Positions 23,472 to 32,549 are shown, counted from the first letter of the stretch. The stretch is DNA of 33,123 nt from Candidatus Glassbacteria bacterium (GCA_019456185.1 VRUH01000016.1:1-33123), one strand, 5' to 3'. Notes: a model not told the origin generated them from the letters alone. Numbers and translations: made by a program.

Positions 23472-25393
23472 CCGGCGGCCAGGGAATCGGCCATCCTGTA
23501 AGCACGGCGCGCCTGCTCGTTGCGGCCCAGCTCTTCCAGCAGACGGCCCATCAGACTGTAGGTGTCAACTGTCGGCTTGACCCTGTTGGCCACGGACACG
23601 AAATCCAGCGCCCGTTCGGGCTGCTGCCTGTCCCGCCAGTAAATCAGGGCCAGGCTCAGGCTGGCCCCATAAAGCTGTTCCACGTTTTCGGTAATTACCC
23701 GCTTGTAATGCTCCACCGCCTCATCGCTCCGCCCCGCCTTGAACAGGTCGGCCGCCAGCCGCCCCTCGATTTTACGCGCCTCGGCGTTGTCCGGCAGACG
23801 GTTTTTCAGCAGCTCGATCGCCTCCTCAACCCGGCCGCTGGCATACAGCACGCTTTCCAGGGCCAGAATTATTTCGGTCCGGTCGGGCCGGAAAGTCAAT
23901 GTCCGGCGGTATAGCTCTTCGGCGTCGTCAAGCCTGTCCTGCTCCTGGTACATTTCGCCCAGGATGAGAATGCTGTTGAAATCGATCGGGTTCAGTTCCA
24001 GGCCACGTTCGTAGTTGCGCAGCGACGCCGCCAGGTTGTCCAGATTGCGGTAGCACCAGCCCAGGTTAAAATAGGCATAGGCATAGGTGATGTCGCACTC
24101 AACAGCCTTCAGCAGCACTTTTCTGGCCGAGGAGAAACGATGGGCCTGGTTCAGTCTGGCGCCCAGCAGGTTGTAATGGAACGCATCCTCGGGTCTCAGC
24201 GGTGACGGGAACTCGCCGAGCAGGCTGTCCACCTCGGCCAGGCTCTCCGCCTGGCCGAGCTCTTTGCCCAGCTCCTGAAATTCGTTGTAGCGGAAGAAGC
24301 GCTCGTGGTACAGGTAATAGTTCCAGGCCAGCCCCAACCCGATTGCCGCCAGGGCGATCTCCCTCCTGCGCGCCAGCGGGAGCCGCAGCTGGACCGGGCC
24401 GCTGCCGAAAGCGAAGACGGCGAACACGATCGATGGCGCGATCAGGTAGGTCCATTCCCCGCCGGTCAATAAATAGACCAGCGATGACAGGGCGAGGAAG
24501 CCGGCGGCCAGCGGTGGGCGGAAGAACAATACGCCGATCACGAACGGCGCCATGCTGATCGCCTCGGCCGGCCGGCCCGTGAGAGCGAAATGGACCAGCG
24601 CGAGTACCAGCAGGAAGCCGGTCAAGGCTACGTGCACTCCCCACTTGCGCCAGGAGCCCCTGCTGCTGTCGCTAGCGGCGGCCACGGTCCAGGGAGTCAC
24701 CTGCGGCCCGTCCACCGCGATTCCCCAGACCAGCAGGGCTATCATCACGAAATGCCAGATTTCGTTGGGACTGAACGGCAGCCAGACCGCCAGGTTGCCC
24801 AGCTTGAAATGGGTCCACATGTGCAGGGGAAACAGCAGCAGGAGCGCCAGCGCCCACCAGCCGCGCGCCGCCCGGTGACGGATCAGCAGGAACACGGCCA
24901 GGAAGTCCACCGAGACGCTGATCCAGGCCACGATGCCCACGAACGGGGTTTCGACAAAGAACGGGTTTTTGACCGGGAAAACCCAGACCCACCACTGTGC
25001 CGCGGCCGCGGCCGCCTCGATTGCGTAAGCCACGCTGCCCATCAGGAACCCGGCCAGGCCGATCAGGCGGTACAGCCCGATTTTATCCTGGCCCCGCCGG
25101 CCCAGCACCCACTCGGCCGTACTCCAGCAGAGATAGAGCGCGAAAATCCAGCCGATACACTCCTGCATCGATGCGTTCCACAGCCGGATAGCCGGGCGCA
25201 GGAACAGGTAGGGCAGGGTGTCGCCGCTAAGAAACGTGGTGATAATCCAGTAGATCGTGTTGCCCCTCAGCAGTCCGAAACCGAAGCAGAGGCCGAAAAA
25301 GGCGATTGTCACGCCCCGGCCGCGGTAGCGCCACGAGTGCAGGAACATCATCACCAGCAGCAGGCTGCTCGGGATCATCAACAGCAGGTGCAT
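23465..25393 (-). CDS. Polytopic membrane protein with C-terminal TPR repeats
   Basis: 642 aa; AGGAGAGAGGG directly before the ATG. Residues 1-390 carry about ten hydrophobic segments rich in Trp and Phe (LLLVMMFLHSW, FGLLRGNTIYWIITTFL, WWALALLLLFPLHMW). Residues 415-640 form TPR helices (AYFNLGWCYRNLDNLAASL, ILGEMYQEQDRLDDAEELY, GRVEEAIELLKNRL). No known enzyme motif is visible in the membrane part. It follows the MFS/spermidine-synthase/TPR gene by 52 bp, and both proteins end in TPRs, so they may form one membrane complex. Function unknown. Confidence 0.8.
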   Translation of the reverse strand: MHLLLMIPSSLLLVMMFLHSWRYRGRGVTIAFFGLCFGFGLLRGNTIYWIITTFLSGDTLPYLFLRPAIRLWNASMQECIGWIFALYLCWSTAEWVLGRRGQDKIGLYRLIGLAGFLMGSVAYAIEAAAAAAQWWVWVFPVKNPFFVETPFVGIVAWISVSVDFLAVFLLIRHRAARGWWALALLLLFPLHMWTHFKLGNLAVWLPFSPNEIWHFVMIALLVWGIAVDGPQVTPWTVAAASDSSRGSWRKWGVHVALTGFLLVLALVHFALTGRPAEAISMAPFVIGVLFFRPPLAAGFLALSSLVYLLTGGEWTYLIAPSIVFAVFAFGSGPVQLRLPLARRREIALAAIGLGLAWNYYLYHERFFRYNEFQELGKELGQAESLAEVDSLLGEFPSPLRPEDAFHYNLLGARLNQAHRFSSARKVLLKAVECDITYAYAYFNLGWCYRNLDNLAASLRNYERGLELNPIDFNSILILGEMYQEQDRLDDAEELYRRTLTFRPDRTEIILALESVLYASGRVEEAIELLKNRLPDNAEARKIEGRLAADLFKAGRSDEAVEHYKRVITENVEQLYGASLSLALIYWRDRQQPERALDFVSVANRVKPTVDTYSLMGRLLEELGRNEQARRAYRMADSLAAGH

Positions 25394-25445
25394 CCCTCTC
25401 TCCTCGCTCCATTGTTACCGCCGGCCCTCCGGCGGACGGCATGCC

Positions 25446-28400
25446 CTAGTTGACGGGCTGATTGCGCCGGGATTCCAACCGGCGGGCCAGTTCGCGGTAG
25501 CGGGCTGCGTCCTCGTCCCGGCCCATTTTCTCGTAGGTCAGCGCCAGGTTGCTGTAGGCGGTTACCAGGCCGGTGTTAAGCTCAATCGCCCGCCGGTAGC
25601 AACCGGCAGCCCTCTCGTAATCTCCCCGGTTGGTGAGAATCACACCGAGATTGAGCCAGGCCAGCGGGTTGAACGGGTCCTTTTCCAGGCTCAGGCGGTA
25701 GAGCCGCTCCGCTTCGCCCACATCGCCGCGGCGGAGTTCCAGATTGCCGAGATTGAAAACGGCCGCCCCGTAGTCCGGGCTGACGCTGATCGCCCGCCGG
25801 AAGTAGTCCTCGGCGGAACTCATATCCGCGGCCCGGTAGCGGATCAGCCCCAGGTTCAACATCGCCTGCGGGCTGGCCGGGTTAATCTCCAGAACGGTGC
25901 GGAAATATCGTTCGGCCTGGGATTCCAGGCCCAGGCCGCTGGCGACCACACCGAGCTGAAACCAGCTTTGAGTGTGCTCGGGGATAATCCTGGTCACCTG
26001 GCTGTACCAGCGACGGGCCGATTCCAGATCGCCGATGGCGGAGTAATAATCTCCGAGCTGGTAGCGGACGATAAAGTCGTCGGGGTCCTGACGGGCCAGC
26101 GATATCAGCGAGTCAGCGTCGGGCGGCCGGGGGTCGGCGAAATGGCGGATATAGTCGTCTCCCGGGTTTTTGGCCAGCGCGCGGCGGTAGAGGTTGATCG
26201 CGGCGGTCGGTTCCTGGAAGACCCAGGCGGCGAACTTCCCCTCGTAGAAATCGATCCGCGGTTCGTACCAGTAGCCGATCCGCTCGGCCAGAGCGTCCAG
26301 GCTGTCGTCCGGGGCATCGCCACTGTTCCATACCGTGTAATCCGTGATCGGTTCCAGGTTATCTATCATCCAGCGGTAAGTTTCCATCGGCACGGTGGGC
26401 GCCATCGTGCGGCTGAACTCGATAACCGGGCGGCTGTCGGTGTTCAGCGGGGCGTCGGCCGTGAGCGCCTGCATCTTCTCAGGGCCCATCATGAACAGCG
26501 AGGCCAGCGAGAGCGGGTGGTCGAGGAACACCTCGCGAAGGTCGGCCTTCACTTTTGGCCGGGCCAGCAGGCTCCGCCAGCGGGGGTAGTCGATCACGGT
26601 CTGCCCGCTGGTGCCCAGCAGGATAACGTTGGCCGGGTTGCACCACCACAGGCTGGTCTGGGGGAACACGTCCACGAAACTGCGCAGCAGGCTCTTGAAC
26701 TCGATCAGGGTCAACCCGTTGGTGGGCAGCCAGGCGCAGATAGTTCCGTCCGGCTTGAGCGCCCGGCGGCAGAGTTTGTAGAAATCGTGCGTGTACAGCA
26801 TCGGACTCAGCTTGGGGTGAATCGCGTTGAAACTGATTATGTCGTACTCTTCCCGGCTGGTCAGGATCAGGTTGCGCCCGTCGTTGAAGACGATCTTCAC
26901 GTCCGGGCTGTCGAGTACGCCGTGGTTTTCGGGCAGAAAATACGCCGCTGTCGAGGCTTCCTCGGGTACGAGTTCCACGCACTCTATCCGTTCAAGGTCG
27001 TAGCGGGTGGCCGTGTAGAGCGTACTGCCGAAGCCGAATCCCACCACCAGCACGCTCCGCGGGTCTTCGTGGAACAGAATCGGCAGGTGAGAGAGCAGTT
27101 TATGGATCACGATATCGTCGAAACCGGTGTAGGCCGTGCTCTCGCCGTTGATATTCAGCTCCCGGCTCCCGTCGATGTTACGCAGCACGGCCACGCTGGC
27201 CTCGGTGGTCTCGTTGACATAGATGATTTCCTTGCCCGCGTTGTGCAGACTGAACCGCACTATCGGCCCCAGCGAACCCGAAACCACCACCCAGACCATC
27301 ACCGCCACCAGCGCTGCTGGTCCCGCCAGCGCGATCCGACGCTGCAGCGCATCCTTACCGGTTTCCAGGCGCACGGCCCAGAACGCCAGGCCGGAGTTGA
27401 TCAGGGAGACAGCCACGATCGAGCCGCTGATGCCGAACAGGGGCAGCAGCAGGACGCCGGCGGCCAGCGAACCGAGAATTGTCCCGACCGTGTTGGCCGC
27501 GTAAAGGGTCCCGACTCCACGGCCCAGCATCTTGGGGCTGGAGATAAACAGCCGGTTGACCACCGGGAACGCGGCGCCCATCGCCAGTGTGGGCACTCCC
27601 AGCACCAGCAGGCAGAGCACGAACTTGACCAGCGTGACCTGGTTCCAGCTTGTGGCCCCCAGCCAGAGATTGAGCAGTTGGTAGATATCGTTGAGCCGGC
27701 CGATCAGCGGCAGGCTGGCCAGCCCCGCTACCGCCATCACCCATTGCAGCGTGCCGAAAACGAGGAACAGCCTGCGGAAGCGGTCGACCAGGGGAGTGAC
27801 AATCAGCGAGCCGAGCGCGATCCCGGCCAGGAAACAGGTGAGGATGATCGTGAACGCGTGGACCGAAAGGCCGACGAAATAGATCAGCGCGCGGGTCCAG
27901 AGGACCTCGAACGCCAGCGCCGCGAACCCGCTGATTGCGAACATCAGCGGCACGACTCTCATCCTGCCCGCGGTGTACGGCCCGCCGGCGGGTTTCACGC
28001 TCACGGTTTCGACCGGGTCAGCGGGGGCCGTGCCGGCCAGGAGAACCGCCACCGCCAGCACCGCGGCGATCAGGTTGCCGCAGGCGGCGATCAGCACGCT
28101 GGTTGTTTCGCCGAAAAGCATGATCAGCCAGAAACCGGTGGCCAGCACGCCGGCCACCGCGCCGGCTGTGTTCAGTCCGTAGAGCGTCCCGATCCTGGCT
28201 CCCAGTTCACCGCTGGAGCGCACGAGGTAGCGGCCGATCACCGGCAGGGTGCCGCCCATCAGCGCGGTGGGCACCAGCATGATTGCCGCCGAAAGCAGGA
28301 AACGGACCAGGAACAGCAGAACGCCTTCGCCCAGTCCCATCCCGTGCAGACCCACGTAGACGCTGTCGAGCACAGGCAGAAGGCCCAGGCTGATCGCCGC

Positions 28401-28658
28401 TCCGCTGGCCGCGATCCCCAGCTCGATCAGGATGTAGGTCCTCAGCAGTTTCTCCGAACGGTCCGCCCACCGTCCGAACAGCCAGCTTCCCAGGGCCAGT
28501 CCGCCCATGAACACCGCCACGACCGTGCTGACCGCGTGCACGGTGTTGCCGAACACGAGCGTCAGCTTGCGCATCCACAGCACCTCGAACGCCAGGCCGC
28601 TGGCGCCGGAGAACAGGAAGCAGACGTAGAGCAGAAGATTGAATCGCTGACGGTTCAT
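25446..28658 (-). CDS. Fused MFS-like membrane / spermidine-synthase-like / TPR protein
   Basis: 1,070 aa from ATG 28658 (weak GGA upstream). The membrane part is an internal duplication: SGASGLAFEVLWMRKL (17-32) and SGFAALAFEVLWTRAL (243-258), each followed by a similar bundle ending in GLNTAG and AANTVG. Residues about 475-760 have the spermidine-synthase fold: GFGFG (540-544) with Glu562 for the nucleotide/SAM-type site, then YDIISFNAIHPK, LYTHDFYKLCRRALKPDG. At the place of the catalytic acid of aminopropyltransferases there is Asn611. Residues about 850-1060 are TPRs. Such fusions are known by sequence in several phyla, without proven activity. It is first in an operon with another TPR membrane protein. 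Confidence 0.88.
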   Translation of the reverse strand: MNRQRFNLLLYVCFLFSGASGLAFEVLWMRKLTLVFGNTVHAVSTVVAVFMGGLALGSWLFGRWADRSEKLLRTYILIELGIAASGAAISLGLLPVLDSVYVGLHGMGLGEGVLLFLVRFLLSAAIMLVPTALMGGTLPVIGRYLVRSSGELGARIGTLYGLNTAGAVAGVLATGFWLIMLFGETTSVLIAACGNLIAAVLAVAVLLAGTAPADPVETVSVKPAGGPYTAGRMRVVPLMFAISGFAALAFEVLWTRALIYFVGLSVHAFTIILTCFLAGIALGSLIVTPLVDRFRRLFLVFGTLQWVMAVAGLASLPLIGRLNDIYQLLNLWLGATSWNQVTLVKFVLCLLVLGVPTLAMGAAFPVVNRLFISSPKMLGRGVGTLYAANTVGTILGSLAAGVLLLPLFGISGSIVAVSLINSGLAFWAVRLETGKDALQRRIALAGPAALVAVMVWVVVSGSLGPIVRFSLHNAGKEIIYVNETTEASVAVLRNIDGSRELNINGESTAYTGFDDIVIHKLLSHLPILFHEDPRSVLVVGFGFGSTLYTATRYDLERIECVELVPEEASTAAYFLPENHGVLDSPDVKIVFNDGRNLILTSREEYDIISFNAIHPKLSPMLYTHDFYKLCRRALKPDGTICAWLPTNGLTLIEFKSLLRSFVDVFPQTSLWWCNPANVILLGTSGQTVIDYPRWRSLLARPKVKADLREVFLDHPLSLASLFMMGPEKMQALTADAPLNTDSRPVIEFSRTMAPTVPMETYRWMIDNLEPITDYTVWNSGDAPDDSLDALAERIGYWYEPRIDFYEGKFAAWVFQEPTAAINLYRRALAKNPGDDYIRHFADPRPPDADSLISLARQDPDDFIVRYQLGDYYSAIGDLESARRWYSQVTRIIPEHTQSWFQLGVVASGLGLESQAERYFRTVLEINPASPQAMLNLGLIRYRAADMSSAEDYFRRAISVSPDYGAAVFNLGNLELRRGDVGEAERLYRLSLEKDPFNPLAWLNLGVILTNRGDYERAAGCYRRAIELNTGLVTAYSNLALTYEKMGRDEDAARYRELARRLESRRNQPVN

Positions 28659-29004
28659 TTTCGAGTCCGGCGGGCGGGCCGCGCTGGTTGAAACAAATGC
28701 TTAAAACAGTATTCAGAAAGGGAGTTAACGGCTGGAAAGTAACAGAATCGGAGACAAATAACAAAATAATTTGCAGGTTCGCAAGCGGAGATTTATCTAT
28801 GAACAGGGGTGCCGGCGGCGGATTTATTGTATTCCAATAGTGAATGCTTTAATATTCAGGTAGTCCGCTCATCCAATCCTGATAGAAATTGACAGAACAG
28901 GTGCAGGGTGAATAGAGCGGACAGGATTATCGCGTTCGGGTAATTCGACGCACTTTCCCCGGCGACTTGACCGGACGCCAATTTAACCGGGCGGCAGACC
29001 TGCT
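28659..29004. other. Divergent intergenic region between TPR operon and second kinase
   Basis: 346 bp with no gene seen. It is AT-rich near 28750-28800 and contains the candidate promoter at 28889. CCGCTC and AATCCTG (28865-28880) reappear as reverse complements GAGCGG and CAGGATT (28915-28929) but in non-nested order, so they do not form one hairpin. Confidence 0.45.
28889..28916 (+). promoter_or_regulatory. Candidate promoter of the second kinase
   Basis: TTGACA (28889-28894, full match), a 16-bp spacer and AATAGA (28911-28916, poor). About 85 bp before the start codon. Confidence 0.35.
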
Positions 29005-30849
29005 TTGGCTAATTTCCGCAGCAATCCAAAAGAAGATCCTGTAGAATCCAGTTCCACGGCCGTTAACCGGATCGATAATGGCGGCAGGGCTGAAGAGAGC
29101 AGCCAGGACGGCGTCAACCTCGTGGAACTGGCCAAGGATATCTACACGATCCGTTCCACGATCCACAACCCGGAACTGATCCTCAACGAGAAATGGCAGA
29201 TAATCGGGTACTCGAACTCTTTCCTGCTGCTGACAGAAGGCGTTATCAATCTCGCCCAGCGCCGTGCCTCACTCAACGAATTCCTGACCGGCGAGGATTT
29301 CGAGAAGATCATGGAATACCAGCGGACAGTCGATCGCCTGGAACACCTGCCCTACGATCAGGGACGGGGGTGGGAAGTTCGCTACGAGGGCCCGGAGAGC
29401 AGCGACCGGATCGGCGAAACCTGGCTGTGTTCAGCCGGGGAAGACGAGAACCTCTGGGATATCGCGGTCAAAAGAGGACGGAGGCGTCTGCGCCACCGCG
29501 CGAGGCTGGCCGACCTTCGCGACTGTTATGCAATGTACCACCAGGGTTTCGGCAGCGCTGAAGAGGATATCCGGCTCGAGTTCACGGCCAGGACCTCGCG
29601 CCGTAAAAAGCATATTATGGATGTTTCGGCGATTATTTCCGGTTCTCCCGGGCGTGTCTCGAATTTTCCGGATATTTCGGGATACACGATCTGCACCGGC
29701 TCATACTCGAACAGGGTGAGCAGGATGCAGCGGGCGGGTGTGGATATCGTCTCCAGGCCGGAGCCGCTCAGGCCCCGAACCGATTACAACATCCGGATCG
29801 AGCGGACGGGAGGCAGGCTGACACGCTGGATGACGGACCTGTCGAGTAAGACGGAAAGCGAACCGCTGATGATGATCGATCCGCATGCGGTGTACGACGT
29901 CAACAATTGCGTCGGGTTCACGACCTATTCCGGGGACCTGGATATATATGATATCAAAGTGTTTACGCGTAAGAGTATGTTCAGCCTGGAACAGTTCAAG
30001 CTGACGTTCGACCTGGACGTCCACCTGCGCGATCCCGGACTCGCCGGTCGTGTGTTCAAGATCAAGATCGGCCGCGACGTGCGGGCCAATAAATCCCTGA
30101 CCCGGCTGATGTTCGAGGATATAACCGAGCGGATGAGGATCGAGAACGAGTTGAAACAGAGCCGACAGCAGCTTCGCGAACTGGCCCTTCACCTGCAAAT
30201 GATCCGCGAGCAGGAGCGCAGGGTGATCGCACGGGAAATCCACGACGAACTGGGCCAGGCCCTGACCGCGCTCCAGCTCGACCTCTACGGCCTGAAAAAG
30301 CGCTTTCCCGGCGAACGGGATGACCTCAAGGAAAAGGCGGACTCGATGTTGCGCCTGATCGATGTCACCAACCGCTCGGTCCAGCGGATCTCGACCCATC
30401 TTCGTCCGGCCCTGCTCGATGACCTCGGACTCACGGCGGCTATCGAGTGGCAGATCGAGGAATTTTCCGGCAGGACAGGAATTACCTGCGAACTCAATCT
30501 GGAGGCGGAGGACAGTTCGCTGGACGAAGAACTGTCCACGGCCATCTTCCGCATATTGCAGGAAACACTGACCAATATCACCCGGCACGCAGAGGCTACG
30601 AAAGCGTGGGTCAGTCTGGTGCGCGAGGACGGGACCCTGATACTGGAGGTGCGCGACAACGGGAAAGGCATTACCCGCGGCCAGGTGGAGCACGCCAGGT
30701 CTTTCGGGGTGATCGGGATGCGCGAACGGCTTTATCCCTGGGGCGGCGAAGTGGATATCTGCGGTGAGAAAAATAAAGGTACGATGGTTAAAGTACGTAT
30801 CAAGCTGCCGGAGGAAAACAAGTGCGATGATCAGGATTCTGATAGCTGA
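29005..30849 (+). CDS. NarL-type (HisKA_3) histidine kinase with split-PAS/LamG-like sensor
   Basis: 614 aa, read from TTG at 29005, the only start after the in-frame stop at 28984. Its ribosome site is poor, and GTG at residue 40 is an alternative. No membrane segment is seen. Residues 54-118 are a PAS-like half (ILNEKWQIIGYSNSFLLLTE, LNEFLTGEDFEKI, LPYDQGRGW). About 120-323 is a jelly-roll insert (EDIRLEF, GYTICTGSYSN, RTDYNIRIERTGGRL, IDPHAVYD, VGFTTYSG, IKVFTRKS). The PAS end LMFEDITERMRIE is at 368-380. The kinase core has His413 in AREIHDELGQ (HisKA_3), then an HATPase with NITRHA and DNGKGI. It overlaps its response-regulator gene by 23 bp and surely signals to it. The first 380 residues match the hybrid kinase at 20769. 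Confidence 0.93.
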   Translation: MANFRSNPKEDPVESSSTAVNRIDNGGRAEESSQDGVNLVELAKDIYTIRSTIHNPELILNEKWQIIGYSNSFLLLTEGVINLAQRRASLNEFLTGEDFEKIMEYQRTVDRLEHLPYDQGRGWEVRYEGPESSDRIGETWLCSAGEDENLWDIAVKRGRRRLRHRARLADLRDCYAMYHQGFGSAEEDIRLEFTARTSRRKKHIMDVSAIISGSPGRVSNFPDISGYTICTGSYSNRVSRMQRAGVDIVSRPEPLRPRTDYNIRIERTGGRLTRWMTDLSSKTESEPLMMIDPHAVYDVNNCVGFTTYSGDLDIYDIKVFTRKSMFSLEQFKLTFDLDVHLRDPGLAGRVFKIKIGRDVRANKSLTRLMFEDITERMRIENELKQSRQQLRELALHLQMIREQERRVIAREIHDELGQALTALQLDLYGLKKRFPGERDDLKEKADSMLRLIDVTNRSVQRISTHLRPALLDDLGLTAAIEWQIEEFSGRTGITCELNLEAEDSSLDEELSTAIFRILQETLTNITRHAEATKAWVSLVREDGTLILEVRDNGKGITRGQVEHARSFGVIGMRERLYPWGGEVDICGEKNKGTMVKVRIKLPEENKCDDQDSDS

Positions 30850-31459
30850 CGACCACCCGATTGTCCGCAAGGGACTGCGGGAAATTCTGACCGAAACCAA
30901 GGACGTATTCGATGTGCACGAGGCGGAAAACGGCCCGGATGTGCTCGACCGTCTCGATGGCGGTAAATACGACGTGCTGGTGCTTGATATATCGATGCCG
31001 GGGCTGAGCGGGCTCGATGTTCTCAAGCAGGTCAAGAAACGAAATAAATCTATCCCCGTCCTCATCCTGAGCCGTCACCCGGAGCAGCAGTACGCAGTCC
31101 GCTCTATCCGCGCCGGTGCCGATGGTTACCTGACAAAGGAAAGCGCACCGCAGGAATTGTCGAACGCGATACAAAAAGTCGCGCGCGGAGGGAAGTATGT
31201 CAGCTCGTCAATGGCCGACCAGCTGGTCGATTATCTTAAAGATGACAGCAGCAAACGGCCCCACGAAAAACTCTCGGACAGGGAATTCCAGGTCATGCAG
31301 ATGATCGCCACGGGAAAGACCGTGGGCGAGATCGCCGGTGAAATGTCATTAAGTGTAAATACTATAAGCACATACAGGATGCGTGTCCTTGAAAAAATGA
31401 ATCTGGAAAATAACGCGCAGATAATGTACTACGCCATGAAAGAGGGCCTGATCAACTGA
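30827..31459 (+). CDS. NarL/FixJ-family response regulator
   Basis: 210 aa from ATG 30827 (GAGGA 11 nt upstream), inside the end of the kinase gene. A longer reading from 30764 adds 21 residues of kinase-shadow sequence. The receiver (1-120) has the acidic pair in IADDH, the phospho-acceptor Asp in VLVLDISMPG and Lys in YLTKES. The LuxR-type helix-turn-helix sits at the C-terminus (LSDREFQVMQMIATGKTVGEIAGEMSL, then NTISTYRMRVLEKM). It is the DNA-binding partner of the HisKA_3 kinase. Targets are unknown; nearby promoters are candidates. Confidence 0.96.
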   Translation: MIRILIADDHPIVRKGLREILTETKDVFDVHEAENGPDVLDRLDGGKYDVLVLDISMPGLSGLDVLKQVKKRNKSIPVLILSRHPEQQYAVRSIRAGADGYLTKESAPQELSNAIQKVARGGKYVSSSMADQLVDYLKDDSSKRPHEKLSDREFQVMQMIATGKTVGEIAGEMSLSVNTISTYRMRVLEKMNLENNAQIMYYAMKEGLIN

Positions 31460-31882
31460 ATTCTTCATCGCCGCAACAGGCAAATCCACGTCCCCGCCGT
31501 CCATGTAGTGAAAAAGGCTACAAGCATATCGGACAACCTACCCGCTCAAAATAGTATTTACACGATATATTTTTTCCGAACAATGTGTTACATCATAAAA
31601 TGAGCGTACCGGTTTACCATAAACCGGAATCGCGGTATTCTACCGTTCAATGGGGGGGTTGGCACATAAGACAAACATCGTGAGCCTCATATAACTTGTT
31701 CTTACCACTGAGCTTACCGAGCAGTAATACTCCGTTTTCCGTTCGAAGGATCTGACCGGTGCAGTGTGTTGCAAAGCGAGGGCCATGGCAGGCCGCCGTT
31801 TTGAGCGTGTTATTTATGTGTGTTATTATCGATCCGGCAGAATTATAATCAGTTGCGACGGATAACTTCCGGGCGGGCACCG
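31460..31882. other. Intergenic region before the single-domain receiver
   Basis: 423 bp, more AT-rich than neighbours. It contains a perfect inverted repeat CCGGTTTA-CCA-TAAACCGG (31609-31627), a TATAAT at 31844-31849, and a 77-codon - strand frame (31647-31880) with a Cys/His-rich end (CHGP, HCTG, CLMC) that I do not accept as a gene. Confidence 0.5.
31844..31849 (+). promoter_or_regulatory. Candidate -10 element of the receiver gene
   Basis: Perfect TATAAT, 33 bp before the ATG at 31883. No good -35 at 16-18 bp, so it may need an activator. Confidence 0.4.
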
Positions 31883-32293
31883 ATGAAAGTTCTAATTGCC
31901 GATGATTCTGAAATCATGTGCGAGCACTTGACCGATGCTCTCACCGGTTATTCGGACATCGAAATCGTTGGCCGGGCCGGGGACGGCAGGCAGGCGGTCG
32001 AGTCGATCAGAAAGCTCGAGCCAGATGTCGTGATCCTCGATATCAGGATGCAGAACGGCAACGGGATAGAAGTACTGGAGCAGGTTAAGAAAGACAAGCT
32101 CCCTCCGGTGGTCATCATGTTCACCAACTATCCGTTTCCACAGTACAGGAAGAAATGCGCCGAGGCAGGCGCGGATTTCTTCTTCGACAAATCGAGTGAA
32201 TCTCATAAGGTAATTGAAACACTGGAAACTCTTGCAGGAAAATTTAAGCGGCCGGGCGGCAAAGAAACCGGCGCGAAGAAACTTACTGAATAG
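31883..32293 (+). CDS. Single-domain response regulator (CheY-like receiver)
   Basis: 136 aa from ATG 31883; a longer reading from 31820 adds 21 non-conserved residues. It is a receiver only: IADDS for the acidic pocket, VVILDIRMQNG with the phospho-acceptor Asp, MFTNYPFPQY with the Thr, and FFDKSSE with the Lys. No output domain follows; the tail is basic (KFKRPGGKETGAKK). It could carry phosphate between the hybrid kinase and another protein, or act by protein contact. It has its own -10, so it is probably transcribed separately from the kinase/NarL pair. Confidence 0.93.
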   Translation: MKVLIADDSEIMCEHLTDALTGYSDIEIVGRAGDGRQAVESIRKLEPDVVILDIRMQNGNGIEVLEQVKKDKLPPVVIMFTNYPFPQYRKKCAEAGADFFFDKSSESHKVIETLETLAGKFKRPGGKETGAKKLTE

Positions 32294-32549
32294 CTGTTCC
32301 GTTTCCGGGTATCGATTCATGCCGTGGGGGAATGGATGCCGGATGGCATGACGCGCAAAGGGAGCGGAAAAGGAAGGAGCCGGCAACAGAAAGGGGGCCT
32401 CGGAAGTCGAAGGAGAATTATTTGCGTCAAGGATGATCGGCAATAATTCAACACCGGAAAAATCCTGATTCAAAACGGAAAGGAGGGACATGGAGCAACC
32501 GGAAGACCTTGTTTGTCAGGTTCAACCTCTTCACACTTTTGGAGGGTGT

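Noticed and set aside
24590-25453. A 287-codon + strand frame opposite the membrane-TPR gene
   Set aside because: Low-complexity Q/P/R/H sequence, typical of a shadow frame.
25968-28691. A 907-codon + strand open frame opposite the MFS/spermidine-synthase/TPR gene
   Set aside because: It is an antisense shadow in GC-rich DNA: rich in Q, H, R, G and V, with no motifs, while the - strand frame has clear domains.
29701-31065. A 454-codon - strand frame opposite the second kinase
   Set aside because: Antisense composition only; the + strand kinase and regulator are certain.
31653-31672. TTGGCAC at 31659-31665 as half of a sigma-54 promoter
   Set aside because: The required GC-containing -12 element is missing at the right distance.
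32355-32380. TGGCAT ... GC as a sigma-54 promoter before the TonB receptor
   Set aside because: The GG-to-GC spacing is 8 nt rather than 10.
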